Below, one piece after another: positions 9,558 through 19,300 of a stretch of DNA of 29,130 nucleotides. The position numbers were made by a program, and so were the translations under genes. The notes under the pieces are model-generated. The model had not been told where the DNA came from, ran no database searches, and saw nothing but the letters and a program-made list of their open reading frames with translations. The DNA is from Terfezia claveryi. Its lineage: Eukaryota; Ascomycota; Pezizomycetes; Pezizales; Pezizaceae. Within the stretch, counting starts at the first letter, position 1; each line of letters begins with the position of its first letter. Location of the stretch: positions 1-29,130 of the forward strand of contig WHUX01000424.1 of assembly GCA_015179025.1 (NCBI GenBank). The letters run 5' to 3'.

Positions 9558-11477
9558 ATAGGGCGCGTCAAAGTTAGAGAAGAAGCTGCAAAGGCTCGAG
9601 CAAAGCGGGAAGACACTATACAGAAGGCACTAAATGCAATCCAAGCTGGTACTATATCGCTCCGAGATACTGAAAGCGCATTCATGATACCATACTCAAC
9701 ATTACGCAGAAGACAAAAGGGTGCAAAACCTTATTTTGCCACTCACTCCAATCAATAGCTGTTGACACCTACAGATGAAAAGTCTGTAGTACAGTGGATA
9801 CAGAATCTAGAGAATTGTGGTTTTCCACCATATATAGAGCATGTTAGACAAGCAGCAGAATTAATTATTAGAGCTACTATTGGAGAGAACTGGATTACAC
9901 AGTTTTTAAATCGACATCCGAAGCTAGCAATAAAATTAACTAGCCCTCTGGAGCGGAGTTGAGTAGAGGCGAAGGATCTATGCATTATTCAAGATTATTT
10001 TGCTAAGGTTAAATGAATCATGGTATCTAAAAAGATTCAGCAATAGAATATATACAATATGGATAAAAAAAGGTTTTTGATGGGATTGGCAGAACAGTCT
10101 AAAGTAATATATATATATCAAGGACGAAGGTTTAAAATGATAGATAATGGAAATCGGGAGCTACTTACTGTAATAGAGTGTATATCTGTAGATGGACGGG
10201 TATTACCTTCTCTTATTATATATAAAGGAGCTAACCACTATATGGGATAGCATAAGTTTACTAGTCAGGATACAGAGTCAAAGGCATTTTGTTTTATATA
10301 TTCTCCTAAAGGGTGGACAGATCGGACATTAAGTTTGGATTAGGTGGAGAATATTTTTGATCTTCATACTCAAGATATTGCAAAAGAGGAGTGGAGAATG
10401 CTAATTCTTGATGGGCATTATTCTCATATTACAATGGAGTTTATGGAGTATTGTGATGCACATCAGATTGCTCTATATTGTCTTCCTCCATACTCTATAC
10501 ATATCCTACAGCCTTTGGATGTTAGCCTCTTTGAACCTTTATAATATTATTACAGCAAAGCAGTGGATAATTATGTTCGACGCGGGGTTTATGGTATTCA
10601 CAAAAGCAACTTTCTTCCAATATACCTACAAGCACGACAAGCTACTTATATGCAGTCATTTATTATGAAGGCATTTGAGACATGTGGGCTATATCCATTT
10701 AATCCTTGAGTTGTTCTGAATAAACTCCAGACTACACAACAAATACTCCATACAGAAATCCCTCTAGCGGCTATTGCAGCTAACCTACCACCTCTAACAC
10801 CAAAGAACTCTAGTCAAATAACTCATTTAGTTTGCCAATAGAAGCTTCTGCTAGTACAGGAAACTAATTCAGAAGCTCATGAGCATATATTGGAGAACTT
10901 GGTGGATCTGCTATCACGATTTGGGATTGCTCAGGAGCGAGATCAACAGTTGGTTCAACAAATATTTAAGCAGTGGTAGGCAGCTAATTCAAAAAATACG
11001 GGGCATAATGGGCATCACCTAGGCAAGAAAGAGCTGAAGTTAGGATGTATACTTGATGGTTAGGAAATTGCAAGTCTTTATCAAGCACGAGAGGAGGCAG
11101 ATTTAAAAAAGGCTGTGAAAAAGGCTGCACAAGAGGCTGCTAAACACCAGCGTGCACAGACATCAAAATTACGCAAGAGTGCAGCTAAGACATCCCATCA
11201 GAGATATCCTACTAAACGCTTCTGAACTAAACCTCAAAAAGCCGCTAGTCCAATCGACATTCCCAGTGACTCCTCTAGCTACTATGAGATCGAGAATGAG
11301 TCTGACGATGGTTCAGAATCATCTATCCTCACCATGCCAGCACTCCCCCCTCCCCCCAATACACTGACCCCTGGCCCCTCAACTAACTCTAGAACACCCC
11401 ACATCTAACGACAGCTCTCTGGCATGCCTCCACCATCTATTGGTGGCGTCAGGTGGTCTCTTAGGTTCCGTAAATAG
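9558..11477 (+). pseudogene. Fot1/pogo-family transposase, 640 codons, RIP-degraded
   Basis: One uninterrupted frame from codon 9558 to TAG 11475-11477, with 13 internal stops and no frameshift. The start is ATA; an ATG-to-ATA change is inferred because the downstream sequence reads GRVKVREEAAKARAKRE as expected. Order: helix-turn-helix region (about residues 15-60), CENP-B-type DNA-binding region (LTPTDEKSVVQWI to WITQFLNRHP, about 67-130), then the DDE domain. The triad is still present: D169 in YNMDKKR, D285 in LILDGHYSH and D321 in QPLDVSLF, with 35 residues between the last two. The C-terminus is Lys/Ala-rich (KKAVKKAAQEAAK) and Ser/Pro-rich. Each stop fits Q, W or R codons changed by C-to-T. 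Confidence 0.9.
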
Positions 11478-11520
11478 CATCTGCCCTTATTTTATGTACG
11501 TTATTTGAAATATATGCAAG

Positions 11521-11563
11521 TGAGCGAAAACCCAGTGTTGAGCGGAAACCCGGTGCCGGATTC
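11521..11563 (-). repeat. Right inverted repeat of the Fot1/pogo element
   Basis: Read inwards it starts GAATCCGGCACC and carries GGTTTCCGCTCA and GGTTTTCGCTCA, the same two-copy layout as the left end. The transposase stop is only 43 bp inside this repeat. Confidence 0.88.
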
Positions 11564-11916
11564 TATCTCTATTTTCTCGCTCAACAACTAAGTGCGCAGT
11601 CGGAATCTATACATTATGCTCATTACGAACAAGAAATGAAAACATGTTATGACCCCACTAGTTGAGCTTATGTGTATCATTAAATTGCGTAAACTAGCCT
11701 CGCCTTTGCAGTATCAGAAGCCTTATAGGATAAGCAAAAACCAATCCCTATCTTTGCTCCTTCTTACTATCGACTACATGCAGCTGTTCAAACAACCAGC
11801 CTCATTCCATTAACAAACTGCAAGTATGGAGAATATTATCCTCAAACAGCTTACCATATAAAAGTACCTGTAGGTCTGCTGAGCCCAATCCCCACTTTAA
11901 ATTCCTAACATCTTAT

Positions 11917-11974
11917 CTATACACCGAATTTATTAGCTATATTATACCTCAATAATAAACATAGTCATACAAAC
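11917..11974 (-). other. Intron 1 of the Mutator-like transposase
   Basis: 58 bp with donor GTTTGT, a CTAAT branch-like word and acceptor TAG. Splicing joins SSLKT to a mutated Q codon and DVRNLKWGLGSADLQ in one frame. Without splicing the frame is lost. Confidence 0.6.
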
Positions 11975-12605
11975 GTTTTTAAAGATGAGCCACCAAGCTC
12001 TTTCAACCACTCAGAGCCTTCATGTATACCTGTGCCATAGACAGCATAGTAAATCTGAGCAGTAGAGTAATTTTTGGCTGCTTCAGACTTAATATACTCC
12101 ACTAAGATGCTTGGTTTTTTTATCCAAAAGCTCTCCTCAATATCATGAGTATGGGTGTGTTCATCGAGGCGCTCAACTGTAACTATTGTACCATCAACTG
12201 GATGAGAGACCTTAATTCGGACATTGTAAAGGTCAGCATTTCGAATACTGCTCTGCCAGCATTTAATAACCTTGCTATTAGTATCTGCAACTCGAGTGAT
12301 ACTTTACTTCCTACTTTTTCGAAGCCTGTACTCATATTTCTCAATATGTACTGTACCATAAGCTTGCAGCAACTCTTGTTGAAGCTTTGAATAAACTAAA
12401 TCTATATACGGCCATATCTCATCAAATATTTAGGGAGATATAGTTACTGGTTTGCTGAGCTCGAATAATAGAGTGTGGTAGTGCAGAGCATTAGCAGAGA
12501 TTGGCATCATGGCTTCGGTAGATATTTTTTCCGATAATATCATATTTGCAGTAATATAGTATTTGCGGTTAGTAGGTAAAGTAATACATTTAGGTATTTG
12601 CGGTG

Positions 12606-12716
12606 ACCTCGTCATGACAAGCCTCTTTTCTCTATTCTAAAGCAGCTAGATATCTAATCTGTTACTTTTCCTTTATAGGATAGTAAAATTATTAGCGTGT
12701 TCTACCTGAATGCCTT
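12606..12716 (-). repeat. Right terminal inverted repeat of the Mutator-like element
   Basis: Partner of 7897-8007. The transposase ATG (12615-12613) lies inside this repeat, within the CTCGTCATGACAAG near-palindrome, so promoter and start codon would have been supplied by the repeat itself. Confidence 0.88.
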
Positions 12717-12718
12717 CT

Positions 12719-12727
12719 CTTTCAGAG
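12719..12727 (+). repeat. Right 9-bp target duplication of the Mutator-like element
   Basis: CTTTCAGAG, identical to 7887-7895. Beyond it the flank (ATACATACATATG) resembles the AT-rich repeat words left of the element, as expected of a once continuous target. Confidence 0.8.
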
Positions 12728-12843
12728 AGGGTAGAGGAATATGAACTTATACATACATATGAGCCCATGTTCACATATACATACACATACGTATTCATAC
12801 CTTCATTCTCATACTGGTGAAGTAACTCTTCATTGATCATTAG

Positions 12844-13179
12844 CTATATTTTCCACTTGCTAGTATTGCTTCCTCTACTGGTCATCTCAACAAATGCTTC
12901 ATTAGAGAACTTGAAAAAGTTTACTAAGAAACCATAGAATTTCATCTCTTTAGTAGTATTCTTATTTTTCTCTTTGACTTGACTAGTCTCACTAAAAATA
13001 GCAGGTAGTTTATGCAGGGGTGTATGTAATAACTTTCCTCTAGGCATTGTATGCAAAGCAGCCGGGCCCAGCCTTAGCTCTGCACGCTTGACCTTTTTCA
13101 TGTAACTGTATATTGTACTAAGGGTTATGAAAAAATCTAAAAAATCTACAATTTTAGGGATTCCTGCAGGGTCTCCCAC
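12844..13179 (-). CDS. Unrecognised 111-codon open frame, probably part of a dispersed repeat
   Basis: The frame begins just after YNNYW (in frame upstream) with MGDPAGIPKIVDFLDFF, continues through IYSYMKKVKRAELRLGPAALH and ends in a Lys/Asn-rich segment. It has no stop for 111 codons in AT-rich DNA and its start region has a mutated relative at 2230-2278, so it is probably the less damaged piece of a repeat family rather than a host gene. I recognise no domain, and no promoter or partner gene is visible. Confidence 0.3.
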   Translation of the reverse strand: MGDPAGIPKIVDFLDFFITLSTIYSYMKKVKRAELRLGPAALHTMPRGKLLHTPLHKLPAIFSETSQVKEKNKNTTKEMKFYGFLVNFFKFSNEAFVEMTSRGSNTSKWKI

Positions 13180-13402
13180 CCAGTAATTATTGTAGAGCCC
13201 TTTGGGTACTATATAGAACTGGGTAATAAATCTTGGAATTTATTTTAATATAGAAGTACAGGTAGATTTTGGATATATAGATACAAAGTTCTCTTAGGTA
13301 TAATTTATCTCTATAAGAGTATCATATCTCATATGGAAATAATTCCTCTCTATAAGAATATCTTAACCTATATAGATATAGCTTCTCTCTATAGGGATAT
13401 AC

Positions 13403-13719
13403 TGGTAACTATAACGGCGGAGGTCAATGGCTGAGGCTATAACTATAAATGCAATTCCAAGGAGCACACGAGGGCTATGGTTAAGGCGACGGCTATGGAT
13501 GAGAGGCAGAATCTGTATTAACAAGGCTTATAATACAAGACATTGCGTAAAGAGTGAGAACGGATGGACGCTGTGATAGTGTGCATATATCTCTACCTGT
13601 GATGTCAATACGACATCACCTGTATTGCAGGCCTACGTCGCAGGTGATAACCCATGACATAACTCGTGACATGACCCGTGACATACGTATTGACATTGTA
13701 GTGCGGTAGTGCTGTGACA
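13403..13719 (-). repeat. 3' LTR of the Ty3/gypsy element
   Basis: On the minus strand it starts TGTCACAGCACTACC directly after a polypurine tract and probably ends GTTACCA at 13403, giving a 317-bp TG...CA unit. The start is well supported by the tract; the end is a best guess because no second LTR is in the window. Related TGTCA words are repeated near the start. Confidence 0.55.
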
Positions 13720-13731
13720 CTATCCCCTTCC
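13720..13731 (-). promoter_or_regulatory. Polypurine tract of the Ty3/gypsy element
   Basis: GGAAGGGGATAG on the minus strand lies immediately before the TGTCAC start of the LTR. This is the normal primer site for plus-strand DNA synthesis in LTR retroelements. Confidence 0.6.
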
Positions 13732-14147
13732 TACGGCCGAGGTCTACCGAGGCTTAGTACCGGCCCTCCCCAATATAGTTGTGACTGCTATAGCAACCTT
13801 GGCGCACAATACCCCTGGCCCTACCGCGTACGACTGCGCCTAGTTACTTCACGCCACAACCTTCGCATCCTTCCTTAGACAACCTTCGTATCCTTCCTTA
13901 GACCACAACCTTCACATCCTTCCTTAGAGACTGCCCTCTACCTCTGGAGTCGGGAGAGCCCTTACCTCATCTTGTTGTGTTCTAAATTCAATACCGTGAT
14001 CAGCCAACTGAAGCCACTGCGATCACGCTGGCAAGAACAACAAAATGAGGCTGGGGTACTTCCTATCTTTGGTTAAGGGTTGCGCAGAGAGGTCGAGTGC
14101 CTGGAGAGATCGAGTGCCTGGAGAGGTCGAGGTCACATCTATAATAC
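13732..14147 (-). other. 3' untranslated region of the Ty3/gypsy element, with small tandem repeats
   Basis: No further domain is seen between the frame's stop and the polypurine tract. Two small arrays are present: three units of CCACAACCTTCGCATCCTTC type (13854-13929, 23-26 bp each) and three units of GGAGAGGTCGAGTGCCT type (about 14085-14132). Confidence 0.55.
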
Positions 14148-15180
14148 CTAGTTGTCATTGTCTTCCAGTAAAGTAGCGGGTTCCCAATCCGGACTATCAA
14201 AGCCTACCCACTTGACTAAGTATTCCAACCTCTTCCTTTGGACTCGAGAGTCCAAGATTTCTTCCACATGCCATTCTTCTTCATTGTCAACTATAACAGG
14301 TGGAGGTGGGGGATTCTGTTGCCCTGGCAGGGGGTCCTCACTTGCAGGGTCAAGGAGTGAGACATATTGCATATGATGGTAGTGAACACTAGGGGGAAAA
14401 TCGAGCTCGTATACATAAAGGGACACAACCTTCATGATCTTATAAGGACCGATTCGCTTATGATCGAGTTTTTTACTAGGTCGGTGTGTTGTAATATGCT
14501 GAGCATTGAACCAGACTAAGTTTCCCTCCTTAAAGACTGGGGCTTGATCCCACTCCCGGTTCATAAGCTCCTTCATCTTGATTGCAACCTTCTGGGCATC
14601 CAACTGTTTTGGTTTATCAGCTTGTCGAGTAAGATCGAATTGCCAAAGGGGGTCATAACCATAGTTAGAAAAGAAAGGTGATAGCCCTGGTAATTCGGAG
14701 GCTTGATTATTAGCTGCAAATTCGGCGAGATGAAGCCAGTCTTCCCAATTATCCTGCAAATAATTAATATAAGTCCATAAATATTGTTCGAGGATCACAT
14801 TGATACGCTCTGTTTGTCCATCTGTTTGAGGATGGAAGGGAGTAGAGAGAAGGGACTTGATTTGCAGAGCTTGACAAAGTGACTTCCAAAATTTAGTAAC
14901 AAATTGAGTTCCACGATCTGAAACAATAGTTTTTGGTAGACAATGGAGATGAAAGACATGTCGAGCATACAAATTTGCTAACTGTTCTGCAGTAGTTGTA
15001 TCACGGCAAGGAATGAAATGACGCATTTTAGTTAAATAATATATTACTACTAATATAGCATTGTATCCATTAGACTATGGTAATCCCATAATGAAATCCA
15101 TCAAGATATCCTGCCAAGCATCTTTTAGAATAGGCAGGGGGCGAAGGATGCCATACGGGGCATGTCAAGAGGTGCAAGAG
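14148..15180 (-). pseudogene. Ty3/gypsy chromovirus integrase with chromodomain, 5'-truncated
   Basis: An open frame of 292 codons (15026-14150, TAG to 14148) extends upstream in frame, with stops, to about 15180. In order: the end of the zinc-binding region (HAPYGILRPLPI), the first catalytic Asp segment (DILMDFIMGLP), the second (VSDRGTQFVTKFW) and the third, Glu-containing one (PFHPQTDGQTERIN). Then follow the C-terminal GPY/F-like segment (KRIGPYKIMKV) and a chromodomain (WHVEEILDSRV, LVKWVGFDSPDWEP). Chromodomains guide such elements to methylated-histone heterochromatin. Protease, reverse transcriptase and RNase H are missing because the element ends at the LTR junction at 15180/15181. 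Stops in the upstream part fit C-to-T decay. The chromodomain frame ends early at LLEDNDN. Confidence 0.88.
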
Positions 15181-15712
15181 TGTAATGAATGGTACTAGAC
15201 AGTATTCATTCAGTACTATTAATACAATCTATATCTATAGGCACGGACATTTGTGTATTTTGGTTCTGCTGAGGTAAGACCTCAGAAGGGTAGGGAGATT
15301 ACTATGTGGAATGTTCCTGGAGGGAACAGTAATTAAGTGGTGTAATCTATCTTATATGATTTGTGCTATCTAAGCTATATAATCTTGATCTGATTGGAAT
15401 ATAGGCTTGCTTGCTCTGTGTGCTTGCTTGTCTGCTTCTTGTTTCTTATGGATTCCAGAGGGAATCCAATGGCCTATTTATACTCCTCTGAGATCTGATG
15501 ACTAAGGAAATAAATACAATAAAGGGTGGCATACCAGAAGGTAGTACGCTGTACAAAAGGGGTCATGTGGCTATAGTAATGAGTCACACACCTTAAACAA
15601 TGGTCATGTGGCCATAGTAATAAGTCATATGCCTTAAATAATGGTTACGTGGCTATAATGAGGGTGTTTTCATATGGCAAGTGCCATAGAACTTCCCATA
15701 GCAAATTCCACA
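15181..15712 (-). repeat. Probable copia-like solo LTR
   Basis: Read on the minus strand the segment starts TGTGGAATTTGCTATGGG and ends ACCATTCATTACA, a TG...CA unit of 532 bp with a TATTTATA-like word inside. Its edge coincides with the abrupt end of the Ty3 integrase. No matching 5-bp target duplication was found (AAGAG on one side, TGCTA on the other), so it may mark a rearranged rather than a simple insertion. No coding sequence. Confidence 0.5.
15561..15665 (+). repeat. 41-bp tandem repeat inside the LTR, 2.5 copies
   Basis: GGTCATGTGGCTATAGTAAT starts at 15561, a close copy at 15602 and a partial copy (GGTTACGTGGCTATAATG) at 15643, exactly 41 bp apart each time. Possible enhancer-type repeats of the LTR. 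Confidence 0.75.
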
Positions 15713-15794
15713 TGCTATAGATACTTATAAAGCAGTAGGAGGTAGTAGAAGGCTATATCACAAAAGAATTTTCCGCGCCGCAACGCCCTACAGG

Positions 15795-16060
15795 GCGCCC
15801 TGATGTACTCCTCTAATACTTGTCCCGCCCCTGACGCCCTGTGGCCGTTGTCGCCCTAACGTCTACTTCCAGCAGTAGCTCGCCATGATCCCTCCTAGTC
15901 CCAAGGCGCCCTGACGTACTACACCAATACTTGTCCCGCCCTGATGCCCTGTGGCCGTTGTCGCCCTAACGTCTACTTCCAGCAGGGCCCACCATAATCC
16001 TTCCTGGTCCTGGCGCCTTAACGGTCTACACCGACACTTGTCACCTCCATGACGCCACGT
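15795..16060 (+). repeat. GC-rich tandem repeat, 107-111 bp period
   Basis: Copies start with GCGCC at 15795, 15906 and 16013. Shared blocks include AATACTTGTCCCGCCC and GTGGCCGTTGTCGCCCTAAC. The third copy is diverged and breaks off. The high GC content contrasts sharply with the first 15 kb. The position, just beyond the 3' end of the Plavaka gene, suggests a subterminal array of that element. Confidence 0.75.
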
Positions 16061-16385
16061 CGCCCATGTGCCGCAAGCTCAACCCCTGGAGATTTGCCGC
16101 CACGATCCCCCTGTCCCTAGGGTCGTCGCAACGTCAACTCTCGAGCAATTGCCGCCATGATCCTCCAGTGCCACTGACCACCCCCTATCCACTCTACTGT
16201 CTACTATTCCTCTCCTCGTTATATGTATACTCATCCCGTACCACCTAAGGCCTCACAAGGTCTCACTGGCACTCTCACGAGTCCTGTCGCCCTCATACCC
16301 ACTCACAATCTAATAGTCGTATTGATTTTTGAACACTCGCACTCCCAATTCCTACATTATTCTATTCATTAATATCCTAACTATT

Positions 16386-19300
16386 CTAATCATACAACTC
16401 GTTCCACGTATTAAAATCAATCCTATTATTAACCAACCAGACCCTCTCAGCCTCCACTGGTATCAGATGTGCCATCCCCTCTATGTCCGAAATCTTGATG
16501 ACATGTATTGCTCCTTCGTCCTGCGTTTTTCCATCCTTATCATCCCTTCCTCACTATGCGGTCTGCTAGATCCTTTTACTCTCAAAAACCTCACATATGC
16601 CACCTCATGTGTTCTTCCCACCCCATTCCAGATCCTGAAAATCCCCTCCAGCCTAGCTACAGTACGACCATCGAGTTGTCCACTGCTCTCTTGTGACCGT
16701 GGCCTCATCCTTACCCAAATCCAATCTGCCCTAATATTTCCACGCCTCCTAAAGTCCCTATTCCCTGTCCAGCGAACATGGTGAGTTTCTAAACCGTCTC
16801 CTTGAAATTGCTGCACTGCCACTGCGATGCTAGTCAGATATTGCCCTCGTACGTCTCGATCCCCTCCGTGTTGCTGTAGCAACTCCCCAATAACCATTCG
16901 CGCATAGATAATCCTGAAACTTGCCAATTAAGTTCGGGATTTGGAGTATTTGTGCAAGGACTGACAAGGGTTCTGCTATTGCGTTCCGTGCCAGTGGTTG
17001 GCTAGTCAATCTGGGATGGTCATAGTTCCTACCCATACCTTCTGCATCCTTTCTCATTGTCATAATCAGAGCCTTCACCTCACCATCGAACGAAACATCC
17101 TTATCCCATGAACATAAATTCAACTCCAACATTCTAAATGCGTGATCCCTTGAATGCGTGTCAAGGATTTGGATTGTTGCGTCAACCCTATTCGACCGCT
17201 TATAAGCATCCTTCAGAGGCTTGTGGAGGGATTCCGTAATCTCTGTCGAATACTGTGGGAGGGTTCCGAATTGAATGACCTGTTCCGCGTAATGGGTCAG
17301 AAGGTGCAGCTTCGGGTAGTTAAATGTCGACTGAGCCAGCATGTCGGCCACTAGCAGTTCTCGTTCCTGACGATTTGCGGATGCTCGGTTTGCCTTTTGC
17401 GTGGCAGTGGCCGGAAAGTAACTCGAAATCGTTGCCTGACGAGCCTGAGTCACCGCAAGATCCTTAGAAGCCCCCTTTGCCTTCTTGTAGTCAGTCTTAC
17501 TTGCACGGAATTCACCAAATACATGACGATACCTGTGGAAATCCTGTAGGTACTTAGTCATATATTGGATTGTCTCCCAGTATGACTTCGATATTGCGCA
17601 ATTAAGCAGAAGTCCGATAGTGCACGAACGGCCCGTATGGCAATTTTCACGTCAGCCTGAGCAGCTGGTCCCAGACGGCTGGTGTCCTTTTACGACGCAT
17701 GGCGGCTGTAAAACAACCAAGAATTACCCGTCCACACCTCGCATTTCTGTACCACTCCACATTGTGATTTGGCGATACTGCTTCGCAGGTGGAGTGAATC
17801 CTGGGTATGGTGGCAACCTACTCCATATTTCATGAAAACTGCAAGCCTTTTGTGTTTTTCCAAAAACCCCTGTATCCACTCCATCAAATTTTTCAGGACA
17901 CCTAGGTGTATATTATGTAGTATGTCTGCACGTACAATGCTCGGTGGGCGGACTATAGGGAGAGTCCAAAGCGCATTCTGGATGGGCTTTACATCCAGAG
18001 CGGTTAACCTGTTATCGACAATCAATTTCCTTCCTGATAGAAAGGGGGGGGGGGGGGACGGACCCATCATTATTGTTGGCTGCCCACAGGCTCTCATAGC
18101 GAGTATGGTCACGCTGAGCGTACGGTCGTTTAGGTAATAACCCAAGCTGATCCCGACTCGCTGTACAAATTGGACACCGGTTGACTTTTATGCAATGGAT
18201 ATTCACATTCTCCATGTGATCAGCAAGCCATGTCGATACGATAGGTATACAACGCCGGACGTTCTCATCTCCACATACTATCTCCGACCCACCCTCCTTC
18301 GCAGAGTCAGTCATTGTCAAATGTAATCTGATAATAGTTTGTCAGCTTACCTCGAACATACTGACTAAGGGTGCCAAGATTCGTTCAAGCAGTCGGTGTT
18401 GTGTGTCAAGGAATCATGTTCTTGGTTACGGACTGAGAATCCCCTAAGGGACTTTGTTCGTTTCGGGCCAATAGGTAACAGGCCTATTAGGATCCACGCT
18501 TGGCTTGACGGCTTATTTCGAATAGCTGATGGGATGTTCCCCACGCTCATGAAAATGGGCCACAACTTCTTATCACCGGAAAAGTTGGTCAGGCATGTTT
18601 GATCTGACGTTATGAGAACAGGTACTAGGCTCGAGCCAACTGGGAGGTCATCTGGCGGCCTGTTAGTAGCCGTTTATTTCATAAGGGACTCGATAAAAAC
18701 CTACCTGCGTGTTCCACCACCACTCTCCCGTATGCATCTCGGTATAGACCCTGTTTCCTTGTCGATCAAAGTCCTTCTGAGGTTTGAAAACCAGATACTG
18801 AGCGTACGCTTTCTGGCGGAGAAGATAACGAATACACTGTTCAATGTCCCGGTAGAAAAATGTCACCCCTCTTTCAAGGTGGAAATCTACGGTCCCATGC
18901 TGCCATGCTGGTTGGTCTATCAGTGCTCGCATTTTATTACGCCAGGTGTAACCAGACCTATAGCCGACTCCGATTGTCCGGGGCCTATCCAGAGGCAGCA
19001 GCTCATCTTTGAAAAATTGATCAATTTGCTTCATCGAAGTCTTGCTCTGATGGAAGAAGCGTGCAAGCTTATATTCATAAGCATTGGTAAATGGTAATAG
19101 TGGATTCCATGATGGGTTCCGAATCTGCGTGAACAATGACTGACGTATGACTTGTCCCACTTGGAGTGACTGTGGGGATACTCCTCAGTACATGGATGAG
19201 GACTGAGTGGGTCCGATGATACCTGCGCAATGCTCGGTAATCTAATGTTGTTGTGCACGGTTGAGGTAGCATTCGAACTGTGGTGGTGAGTCCAATTGTG

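Larger units (their letters stand above)
9318..11563 (+). mobile_element. Fot1/pogo-type DNA transposon, complete, nested in the Mutator-like element
   Basis: The element is 2,246 bp with 43-bp inverted repeats (37 of 43 positions match). It is flanked by TA at 9316-9317 and 11564-11565 and holds one plus-strand transposase frame. Removing it with one TA restores the host transposase reading (VVERENRD then IITEGLRHIQQW), which proves the insertion point. It is dead because of stops. Confidence 0.92.
8048..12615 (-). pseudogene. Mutator-like transposase, three exons, RIP-degraded and interrupted
   Basis: The gene starts at ATG 12615-12613. Exon 1 runs 12615-11975 and has a FAR1-like DNA-binding region (FDEIWPYIDLVY, HIEKYEYRLRKSRK, VERLDEHTHTHDIEE). 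Exon 2 is 11916-11566 plus 9315-9274, split by the Fot1 element. Exon 3 is 9126-8051 with a TAA at 8050-8048. Catalytic residues are visible: D in NDTHKLN (11676-11678), D in MTDDSAIEQ (9095-9097) and E in NACEVWH (8750-8752). A SWIM-type zinc finger (CKFHRQYLLPCQHIF) lies near 8395-8455, and its first Cys appears replaced by Tyr. At least fifteen in-frame stops are present, most explained by CAA/CAG to TAA/TAG or TGG to TAG/TGA. Family membership is firm; exon borders are inferred from frame continuity. Confidence 0.82.
7896..12718 (-). mobile_element. Mutator-like (Hop-type) DNA transposon, complete but degraded
   Basis: The element has 111-bp inverted repeats (7897-8007 and 12606-12716) that differ at only five positions, all transitions. 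It has a 9-bp target duplication CTTTCAGAG on both sides and an internal minus-strand transposase gene with the Mutator-like catalytic motifs. A Fot1/pogo element of 2,246 bp plus a TA duplication sits inside it. Without that insert the element is about 2.57 kb, a normal size for a fungal Mutator-like element. There is one base of uncertainty at the exact ends (GAAGGC at the left, AGAAGGC at the right). It is immobile on its own because the gene carries many stops. Confidence 0.88.

Noticed and set aside
9257..9685. 142-codon minus-strand frame across the left Fot1 end
   Set aside because: It overlaps the inverted repeat and the Fot1 N-terminus on the other strand. Only its last 14 codons (NSIITEGLRHIQQW part) are real, as Mutator-like exon 2.
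9558..11477. Reassigned stop codons (TAG or TGA read as amino acids)
   Set aside because: All three stop codons occur at Q, W and R positions, and neighbouring elements show the same mutation type in non-coding ends. Point-mutation decay explains this better.
17690..18137. Plus-strand frames across the Plavaka gene (17769-18137, 18612-19097, 16329-16784)
   Set aside because: The minus-strand readings carry the family motifs; these are shadows.
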